DNA of 57,722 nucleotides from Mycobacterium sp. shizuoka-1 (GTDB lineage: Bacteria > Actinomycetota > Actinomycetes > Mycobacteriales > Mycobacteriaceae): positions 1-57,722 of the forward strand of contig NZ_BEWG01000093.1 in assembly GCF_002723835.1 (NCBI RefSeq). The letters run 5' to 3'. The stretch's first letter is position 1; each line of letters opens with the position of its first letter. Position numbers and translations under genes: made by a program. The notes beneath the pieces were generated by a model, which made no database searches, was not told where the DNA came from, and worked only from the letters and a program-made list of their open reading frames with translations. This document shows, piece by piece, positions 40,510 through 48,683 of the stretch.

Positions 40510-42612
40510 TCATCGGCGCGCGCGCACCAGCTCGAGCACATCGGGACCGAACTGCTCGAGCTTGCGCGCGCCGATGCCGGGAATCGCCACCAGGGCCGCA
40601 TCGTCGTCGGGCAGCGACTCGGCGATCGCGATCAGGGTGTTGTCGGTGAACACCACGTAGGCAGGCACTTTCAGGTCCTTCGCGGTACGCAGCCGCCAGT
40701 CCTTCAACTGAGCCAACAGCTCGTCGTCGATGTCGACCGAACAGGTTTCGCAGCGCCGCAACATGATCGACGGCGCGGTGGTGAGCACGGCATTGCACAC
40801 CCGGCAGCGCGGCGTGGCGCCCTTCTGCCGGCGCGGCTTGTTCGGGGTCGGCTCGGCCTGGGTCTGCGGCGCGATGCCGTTGAGGAACCGCGACGGGCGT
40901 CGGCCCTGCCTGCCGCCCGGCGTGCGAGCCAATGCCCAACTGAGTTCCAAATGCACTCGGGCCCGGGTGATTCCGACGTAGAGCAGGCGGCGCTCCTCTT
41001 CCACCGCCTCACTGTCGGGCCCATGCGCCAGCGCGTGCGAGATCGGCAGCGTGCCGTCGGCGAGGCCGACCAGGAACACCGCATCCCACTCCAGACCCTT
41101 GGCGGCATGCAACGACGCCAGCGTCACACCCTGCACCACCGGTGGGTGCCGCGCATCGGCACGCACCCGGAGCTCGGCCACCAACGCGGGCAGGTCCAGC
41201 TGCGGGCGCGCGGCGACCTCGTCGTCGACCAACTCGGCCAGCGCGGTGAGTGCTTCCCACCGCTCACGGGCCTTGGTGCCGGCCGGCGGTTCGTCGGTCA
41301 GGCCGAGGGGTTCGAGGATCTGGCGCACGACTTCGGGCAACGACCCTTCCGTGTCCGCGCCGCGTTCGGCCGCGCGCTGCAACGCCACCAAACTTTGGCG
41401 GATCTCCTGGCGGCTGAAGAACCCTTCCCCGCCGCGCACCTGGAACGGGACGCCGGCCTCGGTCAGCGCCTCCTCATACGCCTCGGACTGCGCGTTGATC
41501 CGGTAGAGCACCGCGATTTCGGCTGCGGCCGTGCCGGATTCGATGAGCCGCTTGATCGAGCGCGCGACTGCCGCTGCCTCGGCGACCTCGTCAGGATGCT
41601 CGCGAAACGTCGGCGCCGGGCCGGGGGCGCGCTGACCGATCAGGTGCAGCTTGCTGCCTGCGACCCGGCCGCGCGCGGCGGCGATCACCCGGTTGGCCAA
41701 CGACACCACCTGCGGGGTGGAGCGGTAGTCGCGTTCCAGGCGCACCACCGTCGCCTCCGGGAACTGACGGGAGAAATCGAGCAGGAAGCGCGGTGAGGCG
41801 CCGGTGAACGAGTAGATGGTCTGATTCGCGTCCCCGACGACGGTCAGGTCGTCGCGGTTTCCCAGCCAGGCGTCGAGCACCCGCTGCTGCAGCGGGGTGA
41901 CGTCCTGGTATTCGTCGACGACGAAACACCGGTAGCGGTCCCGGAATTCGGCGGCCACCGCCGCGTCGTTCTCGATCGCCCCCGCGGTGTGCAGCAGCAG
42001 GTCGTCGAAATCCAGCAGCGCGATCCCGTCGCGATTCGCCTTGAGCTTCTCGTACCCGGCGTAGACGGTCGCGACCTTCTCGGCATCCAACGGAATGTCG
42101 CGCTGGACCTTGGCGACCGCCGCGGCATAGCCCTCGGGGCTGATCAACGAGGCCTTGGCCCATTCGATTTCGCCGGCGAGGTCGCGGACGTCGTCTGTGC
42201 TGACCTGCAGCCGGCTGCGGCTGGCGGCCTGCGCGACCACCGAGAACTTGGTGTCCAGTAGCTGCCAGCCGGTGTCGCCGACCACCCGCGGCCAAAAATA
42301 CTGCAACTGGCGACGAGCGGCGGCGTGAAAGGTCAGCGCCTGCACCGTGCCGACCGGGGTGCCGGTGCCCTGCGCGTCCATCGCCCGCAGCCGGGCACGC
42401 ATCTCACCGGCGGCCCGCGACGTGAACGTGACAGCCAGCACCTGGCCGGCGGCGACGTGCCCGTTGGCCACCAGGTGGGCGATGCGGTGGGTGATGGTGC
42501 GCGTCTTGCCGGTGCCGGCACCGGCCAGCACACACAGCGGCCCGCGGGCGGCCAGCACGGCTTCACGCTGTTCGTCGTCGAGTCCGGTCAGATGGTCGAC
42601 GGTCACCGGCAT
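40510..42612 (-). CDS. uvrD2: DNA helicase UvrD2
   Basis: 700 residues from ATG 42612 (42621 and 42642 are alternatives). SF1 motifs: LAGAGTGKTRTITHR (Walker A), CFVVDEYQDVTPLQQ (motif II), VRLERDYRSTPQVV (motif IV), TLASLHAAKGLEWDAVFLVG (motif V) and LLYVGITRARVHL (VI). Then a zinc knuckle CRVCNAVL...RRCETC and a C-terminal HRDC domain (AYVVFTDNTLIAIAESLPDD). UvrD2 is an essential 3'-5' ATPase/helicase in mycobacteria. It is divergent from mycoredoxin with about 60 bp between. Confidence 0.95.
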   Translation of the reverse strand: MPVTVDHLTGLDDEQREAVLAARGPLCVLAGAGTGKTRTITHRIAHLVANGHVAAGQVLAVTFTSRAAGEMRARLRAMDAQGTGTPVGTVQALTFHAAARRQLQYFWPRVVGDTGWQLLDTKFSVVAQAASRSRLQVSTDDVRDLAGEIEWAKASLISPEGYAAAVAKVQRDIPLDAEKVATVYAGYEKLKANRDGIALLDFDDLLLHTAGAIENDAAVAAEFRDRYRCFVVDEYQDVTPLQQRVLDAWLGNRDDLTVVGDANQTIYSFTGASPRFLLDFSRQFPEATVVRLERDYRSTPQVVSLANRVIAAARGRVAGSKLHLIGQRAPGPAPTFREHPDEVAEAAAVARSIKRLIESGTAAAEIAVLYRINAQSEAYEEALTEAGVPFQVRGGEGFFSRQEIRQSLVALQRAAERGADTEGSLPEVVRQILEPLGLTDEPPAGTKARERWEALTALAELVDDEVAARPQLDLPALVAELRVRADARHPPVVQGVTLASLHAAKGLEWDAVFLVGLADGTLPISHALAHGPDSEAVEEERRLLYVGITRARVHLELSWALARTPGGRQGRRPSRFLNGIAPQTQAEPTPNKPRRQKGATPRCRVCNAVLTTAPSIMLRRCETCSVDIDDELLAQLKDWRLRTAKDLKVPAYVVFTDNTLIAIAESLPDDDAALVAIPGIGARKLEQFGPDVLELVRARR

Positions 42613-42660
42613 GGGCTCCATCTTGGCAGGGGGTGGCGACAATGCACGCTGACGCTCCGC

Positions 42661-42666
42661 TAGGTT
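42661..42666 (+). promoter_or_regulatory. -10 box for mycoredoxin
   Basis: TAGGTT, 8 nt before ATG 42675, so the transcript would be leaderless or nearly so. Confidence 0.4.
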
Positions 42667-42674
42667 CGACTCTC

Positions 42675-42926
42675 ATGAGTGGCAACGATCCCCAGCTCAC
42701 CATGTACAGCACGGTGTGGTGCGGCTACTGCAAGCGACTGAAGACCGCGCTGAAGTCGGCCGGGATCGCGTTCACCGAGATCGACATCGAGCACGATCCG
42801 GCCGCCGCGAAATTCGTGATGTCGGTGAACAACGGCAACCAGACCGTCCCGACCCTGAAATTCGCCGACGGCTCGGCACTGACCAACCCCAGCCTCAAAG
42901 AGGTCCAGGCCAAGCTGGCGTCCTAG
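42675..42926 (+). CDS. mrx1: Mycoredoxin Mrx1
   Basis: 83 residues from ATG 42675; the frame is open to 42633 but Mrx1 begins near TMYSTVWCGYCKRLK. The active site is C16-G-Y-C19, and QTVPTLKF gives the cis-Pro. It reduces mycothiol mixed disulfides with mycothiol and mycothione reductase. The place next to uvrD2 and nudC is as in M. tuberculosis (Rv3198A). Confidence 0.93.
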   Translation: MSGNDPQLTMYSTVWCGYCKRLKTALKSAGIAFTEIDIEHDPAAAKFVMSVNNGNQTVPTLKFADGSALTNPSLKEVQAKLAS

Positions 42927-42972
42927 CCAGCTCGTCGAGATTGACGAAATGGCGGGTTCTTCTCGCACTTTC

Positions 42973-42996
42973 GCGCCCGTTTGTGGGTTTGGGCGC
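42973..42996. terminator. Possible bidirectional terminator between mrx1 and nudC
   Basis: GCGCCC (42973-42978) and GGGCGC (42991-42996) flank a T/G-rich loop, with AATTAG on one side. It lies in the gap between convergent genes. The stem is short. Confidence 0.35.
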
Positions 42997-42998
42997 AA

Positions 42999-43916
42999 TT
43001 AGGCGTGGGCCCAGGACTCGATGATCTCGCGGGCGATCGAGATCGAGCCCGGCAGCAACAGTTTCGACGACGAGTCACTGCTCCAGTCGCCGTGCTCGAG
43101 CGCCTCGCGCACCTCGGCACGGGTGAACCATGCCGCCTCGGCGATCTCGCCGTCGTGGAAGGCGAACTCCTGCTCCGGGTCGCCGATCGCGTGGAAGCCC
43201 ACCATCAGCGACCGCGGGAACGGCCACGGCTGGCTGCCCAGATATTCGACATCGGTGACCGAAAGTCCGACCTCCTCGGCGACCTCGCGCACCACGCACG
43301 ACTCGAAGGACTCGCCGGCCTCGACGAACCCCGCGAGCAGCGAGAACAACCGCTGCGGCCAGACGGTCTGGCGAGCCAGCACCGCCCGGTCGTGGCCGTC
43401 GTGGATCAACACGATGATGGCCGGATCGATGCGGGGAAATTCCTCGTGGCCGGTCAGCGGGTTCACCCGCGACCACCCCGCCTTCGCCGACCTGGTCGGC
43501 GAGCCGTCAAGCGCGCTGTAGCGGGCCTGGTCGTGCCAGTTCAGCAAGGCCAGCGCCGAGGCCACCAGCTGCGCACTGGCGTCGTCGATCAGCTGACCGC
43601 CCCGGCGCAGATCCGACACCTCGCCGGGGCCGCCGTCCGCGGGGGCCTCCAGCGCGCCCCGCACCGCCCACACATGCCGGTCGTCCGGCAGCCGGCCCAA
43701 GAACACCGCGTCGGCCGGTGGCCTGTCCCCCAGCGTGGCCGCCGCGCCCAGCAGCACCCGGCCGTCGGCGACCATCACCTGGTTGCGGTGATCGACCCGC
43801 AGCAGGGCGGCGTCGGACCAGCCCGCGATCGCGGCGTCGATGTCGGTGCGCAGATGGTCGGCGCGATCGGCACCCACCCGGGACAGCAACGGAGTGTTGC
43901 GCAGTCGGAAGGCCAC
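42999..43916 (-). CDS. nudC: NADH pyrophosphatase NudC
   Basis: 305 residues. The Nudix box is GFVEAGESFESCVVREVAEEVG, complete for metal binding, and SQPWPFPRSLM is the NudC mark that selects NAD(H). It hydrolyses NADH and NAD-capped RNA to NMN and AMP. The four zinc cysteines of the E. coli enzyme are not seen, as far as I recall also for mycobacterial NudC. It starts 5 bp after the K+-channel stop, so both are in one unit. Confidence 0.92.
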   Translation of the reverse strand: MAFRLRNTPLLSRVGADRADHLRTDIDAAIAGWSDAALLRVDHRNQVMVADGRVLLGAAATLGDRPPADAVFLGRLPDDRHVWAVRGALEAPADGGPGEVSDLRRGGQLIDDASAQLVASALALLNWHDQARYSALDGSPTRSAKAGWSRVNPLTGHEEFPRIDPAIIVLIHDGHDRAVLARQTVWPQRLFSLLAGFVEAGESFESCVVREVAEEVGLSVTDVEYLGSQPWPFPRSLMVGFHAIGDPEQEFAFHDGEIAEAAWFTRAEVREALEHGDWSSDSSSKLLLPGSISIAREIIESWAHA

Positions 43917-43921
43917 TGCGG

Positions 43922-44995
43922 TCAGTCTCCGGTGGAGCGGACGTAGAGCAGCCGGTCGGTGGACTCCAGGGCATCGACGCTCGGGTCGTCGACGCGCAGC
44001 AGCTTCCCGTCGCGCATCACGCCCAAGACGATGTCGGGCAGATGCCGCGGCGAGCCGCCGACCTCCTTGTGCTCGACCTCGCGCTCGGCGATCGCAAAGC
44101 CGGCGTCCGGGGTCAGCAGATCCTCGATCATCTCCACGACGCTCGGCGCGCTGGTCGCGATGCCGAGCAGGCGCCCGGCGGTCTCTGAGGACACCACCAC
44201 CGAATCGGCACCGGACTGGCGCAGCAGGTGCTGATTCTCGGCCTCGCGGACCGCGGCGATGATCTTGGCCTTCGGGGCCAGCTCGCGCGCGGTCAGCGTG
44301 ACCAGCACCGCGGTCGGGTCGCTGTTGGTGGCCACGATGATCGAGTTGGCGTGCTGGGCGCCGGCCAGCCGCAGCACATCGGACTTGTTCGCGTCACCGC
44401 GCACGGTGACCAGCCCGGCCGCGTTGGCCCGGTCCAGCGACGCCTGGTCGGTGTCGACGACGACGATGTCGGCGGGTGCGACACCGTCACCGACCATCGC
44501 GGCCACCGCCGTCCTGCCCTTCGTCCCGTAGCCGATGACGACGGTGTGGTTGCGCACGGTGTTCCTCCAACGCTGAATCTTGAGAGCCTGCCGCGACGCC
44601 GTGGTCAGGGTTTCGACGGTGGTACCGACCAACACGATCAGGAACGCCACCCGCAGCGGGGTGATCACCAGGACGTTCACCAGCCGCGCGGTCTCGGTGT
44701 AGGGCGTGATGTCGCCGTAGCCGGTGGTCGACAGCGACACCGTGGCGTAGTACAGGCAGTCCAGGAAGGTCAGCGGCCCGTCACGGACGTCGCGATAACC
44801 GTCGCGGTCGAGGTAGACGATGATCACCGCGGCGAACAGCGCGGTCAGGGCGTAGATCAGCCGGCGGGCGATGCGGCGGCCCGGGCTGACGAACTTCTCC
44901 GGGATGTGCAGATAGTCGACGAGCGCGCTGTCCGGCTTGGCCGCAAGGTTCTCGTCGATCGCCTCGAGCCTGCGCCGCAACCTACCCTTGGCCAC
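43922..44995 (-). CDS. Two-helix potassium channel with RCK domain (TrkA-N/TrkA-C)
   Basis: 357 residues. First membrane helix about 44-61, a pore loop with the selectivity filter STTGYGD (89-95), second helix about 103-125. Then an RCK/TrkA-N Rossmann domain (VVIGYGTKGRTAV, VVVDTDQASLDRA, VRGDANKSDVLRLA) and a TrkA-C-like end. It is a ligand-gated K+ channel of the MthK plan, Rv3200c type. It is the first gene of a unit with nudC. Confidence 0.93.
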   Translation of the reverse strand: MAKGRLRRRLEAIDENLAAKPDSALVDYLHIPEKFVSPGRRIARRLIYALTALFAAVIIVYLDRDGYRDVRDGPLTFLDCLYYATVSLSTTGYGDITPYTETARLVNVLVITPLRVAFLIVLVGTTVETLTTASRQALKIQRWRNTVRNHTVVIGYGTKGRTAVAAMVGDGVAPADIVVVDTDQASLDRANAAGLVTVRGDANKSDVLRLAGAQHANSIIVATNSDPTAVLVTLTARELAPKAKIIAAVREAENQHLLRQSGADSVVVSSETAGRLLGIATSAPSVVEMIEDLLTPDAGFAIAEREVEHKEVGGSPRHLPDIVLGVMRDGKLLRVDDPSVDALESTDRLLYVRSTGD

Positions 44996-45067
44996 GCGAC
45001 TCCGTCATCGTGCCTGTCGCCTTCACATTCGTCGGCCTGAGCGCCACCACTGAAGCATTATGTACCC

Positions 45068-45478
45068 ATGCCGACGACGACGACCGAACCCGAACCCACT
45101 CGCAAGGCCAGCCAGCTTCCCGCCTACCGCACCGCAGCGATGCTCATCGGCATCGGCGTGGGGCATTTCGTGGCCCCGAAGCCGTTCGACGAGATCGTGC
45201 CCGCCGAGCTGCCGGGCGATGCCCGGTTCTACACCTACGCCTCGGGAGTGGCCGAGGTCGGCATCGGCACGATGCTGCTGGTGCCGCGGACCCGCCGCGC
45301 CGCGGCGCTGTTCGCGATCGCGCTGTACCTGGCGGTGTGGCCGGCCAACATCAACATGTGCCGGCTGTGGTGGGACAAGCCGTGGCCGATGAAGTTGGTG
45401 GCCCTGGCCCGGTTGCCGTTGCAGCTGCCGATGATCACTCAGGCCATCGCGATCAGGCGCAACGCTCCGCGGTACTAG
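45068..45478 (+). CDS. DoxX-like small membrane protein
   Basis: 136 residues, four hydrophobic segments (MLIGIGVGHFVAPKPFDEIV, VAEVGIGTMLLV, LFAIALYLAVWPANI, LARLPLQLPMITQAI). The pattern GHFVAPKPFDEIVP and the later WPAN resemble DoxX/DoxD-family proteins. The gene is alone, divergent from the K+ channel, and its 3' end overlaps that of adnB by 26 bp on the other strand. CATTAT 6 nt before the ATG hints at a leaderless transcript. Confidence 0.78.
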   Translation: MPTTTTEPEPTRKASQLPAYRTAAMLIGIGVGHFVAPKPFDEIVPAELPGDARFYTYASGVAEVGIGTMLLVPRTRRAAALFAIALYLAVWPANINMCRLWWDKPWPMKLVALARLPLQLPMITQAIAIRRNAPRY

Positions 45479-48400
45479 AGCGGGCCAGCAGCGCCACCAA
45501 ATCCTGCGGCCCGGGCAAGGTTTCGGGCCTCACGGTGGTGCCCGCGCGCACGTAGTGGAAGGCCGCGCGCACCGTCGACTCCGGGCAGCCCTTGAGCGCG
45601 GCCCAGGCCAAGCGGTAGACCGCGAGCTGGATCGCGGCGTGCCGCTGCGCCTCGGCGTCCGCCGGCGGCTCGCCGGTCTTCCAGTCCACGACGGTCATAC
45701 CGCCGTCCGCGTCGGCGAACACGGCGTCGATGCGGCCGCGCACGACCGTGTCACCGATCGCCATCTCGAACGGCACCTCAACGTCGACCGGGGTACGCGT
45801 CGCCCACGGTGACGCGGTGAAGGCCGCCTGCAAGGTGGCCAGCTCCTCGGTCTGCCCCGCCGCGCCGTCGACGGCGCCGGGCAGATCGTCGAGGTCGAAC
45901 AGCCGCTCGGCGCCGTAGAACCGCTGCACCCATTCGTGAAACGCGGTGCCCAGAATCGCGTGCGGGTCGGGGCGCACGGGCAGCCGGCGGGTCAACCGCC
46001 GCAGCGCCGCCGGATCACGGTCCAACTCCACCAGCGCGCTGACCGACAGCTGCCCGGGCAGTTCGGCCGGCGGCGGCGCCGCGATCCGAGACCGCTCGGC
46101 CAGCAGTGCATCGACGTCGGCGGCCCAGCCCTCCGGATCCGCACCGGCGTCGGCCAGGTCGCCCGCCAGTGCCGCCCGCACCAGCGCGGCCCCCCGTTCG
46201 ACGTCGCCGCGCAGGCGGCCGAGCGGATCGGCCGGCCAGATCGCTTCACGGACGCTGTCGCGCAACGGGTTCGGGTCGCCGTCGGCCGGCGGCGGCGCCC
46301 ACTGCTCTACCACGCCGCACGGCTCGCCCGCTGCCGCCGCGTCCTCGATGATGGCCTTGACCTCCTGCAGGAAATCCGACGGGCCACGGGGCTTGGTGTC
46401 GCTGGCACCCCAGTGGTGACCGGAAAGCAACAGGGTGTCCTCCGCCCGGGTGATCGCCACGTAGAGCAGCCTGCGTTCCTCGTCCAGGCGGCGCTGCTCG
46501 AGCTGATTGCGGTGGGCCATGATGGTGTCGGACAAGCCTTTCCGATCACTGACCGACGCGGTGTCCAGCACCGGCACCCCGTGCAGACCGGCGGCCGCCC
46601 GGTCACCGCGCAGCAACGGCGGCAGATCCGCCGGATCGGTCAGCCAGGTCCGCGTGGACGCGGTCGACGGAAAGACCCGGGCCGACAGGTGCGGGACCGC
46701 CACCACCTGCCATTCGAGCCCTTTGGCGGCATGCACGGTCAGCACCTGCACCCGCCCGGTGGCCACGCTCACCTCGGCGGGGGCCAGTCCGTTCTCGACG
46801 ACAGCGGCCGCGTCCAGGAACGCCAGCAGACCCTCGACGCACGCCCCGGGGCGGGTGGCGTACCCGGCCACCACGTCGGCGAGCCGGTCGAGATGCTCGG
46901 CACCGGCCCACCCGCCGGCGACCGGCCGAGCGGCCCGCACCTCGACGTCGATGCCCAGGGTCCGGCGCACCTCGCCGACGAGTTCGGTGACGGGATGGCC
47001 CAACAGTGTTCTCAGCCTTGCCAATTCACCGGCCAGGTCGGTGATTCGTCGGTAACCGTCGGGCGAGTAGGCGGCCGCGGGTCCCGGGTCGGCCAGCGCG
47101 TCGGCCAGGCTCGCGGTGTCGGCGTCGGGTGCGGCGACGGCAATGATCTCCTCGGCGCTCGCCGCAGGCCGCGCGCCGTCCAGCATGACCGCACGTCGCC
47201 ACAGCGCGGCCAGATCGCGGGCACCGAGGCGCCACCGCGGCCCGGTGAGCACCCGCATGGCCGCCGGACCGGCCGCCGGGTCGGCAACCAGGCGCACCAT
47301 CGCCACCACGTCGGCGACCTCGGGGATCGACAACAGCCCCGCGAGCCCGACCACTTCGACCGGGACACCCCGGGCCGTCAGCGCCTCGGCGATCGGACCG
47401 GCATCGGCGTTGCGGCGCACCAGCACCGCGGCGGTCGGTGGGGTGGCATCGGCCGCGGCGGCCTCGGCGTAGCGCGTCGCCAGATGGTCGGTGATCCAGT
47501 CCCGCTCGGTGGCCACATCGGTGAGCAGCGCGCAGCGCACGGTGCCGGGCGCGGCCCCGGGCCGCGCCCGCAGCGCGCGTACCGCCACCGACCGGCGGCG
47601 GGCCTCGGCCGAGACGGCATTGGCGACGTGCAGCACCCTCGGCGGATTGCGCCAGCTGGTCCGCAGCTCCAGGGTCGGCGCCGGCGAGCCGTCCGGGCGC
47701 GGGAAGTCCGTGGTGAAGCGCGGCAGATTGGTCGCCGAGGCGCCGCGCCACCCGTAGATCGACTGGATCGGGTCACCGACCGCCGTCAGCGCCAGCCCGT
47801 CGTCGGCACCCGCGCCGAACAGCGAAGACAGCGCGATCCGCTGCGCGTGGCCGGTGTCCTGGTACTCGTCGAGCAGCACCACCCGGTAGCGCTGCCGCAG
47901 CTGCTCCCCCACCTGCGGGCATGCCGCGGCCAGCCGTGCCGCCGCCGACATCTGCGCACCGAAGTCCATCACCTTGTCGGCGCGCATCCGCGCGTGCAGG
48001 GCGTCGATCAGCGGCACCAGCGCGGTGCGCTGGGTCTGGGTGGCCAGCATGTTGAGCAGCCACTGACTGGGACCGCGGTCGCGCTGGTAACGCCCAGCAG
48101 GCAGATGGTGCACCAGGCGGTCGAGTTCGAGGTGGGTGTCCAGCAGCTGGCCGGTGTCCACCAGGTGTTCGGCCAGCTCACCGGACAGCCGCAACACCAT
48201 CGCGGTGACCCCGGCCGGATCCTTGCCGGTGTCCAACGGCCCGGGATAGCCGCTCACCACCTCGAAAGCCAGCTGCCAGAGCTCGGTTTCGCTCAGCAGC
48301 CGGGCGTCGGGCTCCACCGGCAACAGCGGCCCGAACTCGCGCAGCAGCGCTCCGGCGAACGCGTGATAGGTGCTGACCGTCGGGGCGCCCTGCTGTGCAC

Positions 48401-48683
48401 CGGCGCCCAGGTGGCCGGCCAGCCGGGCCAGCCGGGAACGCACCCGGCGCAGCAGCTGGCCGGCCGCCTTGCGGGTGAAGGTCAGGCCGAGCACCTGATC
48501 GGGATCGGCGAATCCGTTGGCCACCAGCCACACCACCCGCGCGGCCATGGTCTCCGTCTTGCCCGCACCGGCACCGGCGATCACGACCAGCGGCCCCGGC
48601 GGAGCGGCGATCACCGCGGCCTGCTCGTCGGTAGGTGTCGGAAGACCAAGGGCCGCAGCCAGTTCGGTGGGGCTGTAGGTCAT
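45453..48683 (-). CDS. adnB: ATP-dependent helicase-nuclease AdnB
   Basis: 1076 residues from ATG 48683, which overlaps the adnA stop (ATGA). SF1 motor: VVIAGAGAGKTETMAARV (Walker A), VVLLDEYQDTGHAQRIAL (motif II), VLTVHAAKGLEWQVVAVPHL (motif V) and RRLLYVAITRAED (VI). The C-terminal RecB-like nuclease has VVDWKTGEPPADA and AIQLAVYRLAWA. With AdnA it forms the heterodimer that resects double-strand breaks in mycobacteria; AdnB is the main motor. Confidence 0.95.
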   Translation of the reverse strand: MTYSPTELAAALGLPTPTDEQAAVIAAPPGPLVVIAGAGAGKTETMAARVVWLVANGFADPDQVLGLTFTRKAAGQLLRRVRSRLARLAGHLGAGAQQGAPTVSTYHAFAGALLREFGPLLPVEPDARLLSETELWQLAFEVVSGYPGPLDTGKDPAGVTAMVLRLSGELAEHLVDTGQLLDTHLELDRLVHHLPAGRYQRDRGPSQWLLNMLATQTQRTALVPLIDALHARMRADKVMDFGAQMSAAARLAAACPQVGEQLRQRYRVVLLDEYQDTGHAQRIALSSLFGAGADDGLALTAVGDPIQSIYGWRGASATNLPRFTTDFPRPDGSPAPTLELRTSWRNPPRVLHVANAVSAEARRRSVAVRALRARPGAAPGTVRCALLTDVATERDWITDHLATRYAEAAAADATPPTAAVLVRRNADAGPIAEALTARGVPVEVVGLAGLLSIPEVADVVAMVRLVADPAAGPAAMRVLTGPRWRLGARDLAALWRRAVMLDGARPAASAEEIIAVAAPDADTASLADALADPGPAAAYSPDGYRRITDLAGELARLRTLLGHPVTELVGEVRRTLGIDVEVRAARPVAGGWAGAEHLDRLADVVAGYATRPGACVEGLLAFLDAAAVVENGLAPAEVSVATGRVQVLTVHAAKGLEWQVVAVPHLSARVFPSTASTRTWLTDPADLPPLLRGDRAAAGLHGVPVLDTASVSDRKGLSDTIMAHRNQLEQRRLDEERRLLYVAITRAEDTLLLSGHHWGASDTKPRGPSDFLQEVKAIIEDAAAAGEPCGVVEQWAPPPADGDPNPLRDSVREAIWPADPLGRLRGDVERGAALVRAALAGDLADAGADPEGWAADVDALLAERSRIAAPPPAELPGQLSVSALVELDRDPAALRRLTRRLPVRPDPHAILGTAFHEWVQRFYGAERLFDLDDLPGAVDGAAGQTEELATLQAAFTASPWATRTPVDVEVPFEMAIGDTVVRGRIDAVFADADGGMTVVDWKTGEPPADAEAQRHAAIQLAVYRLAWAALKGCPESTVRAAFHYVRAGTTVRPETLPGPQDLVALLARSSTAERCA

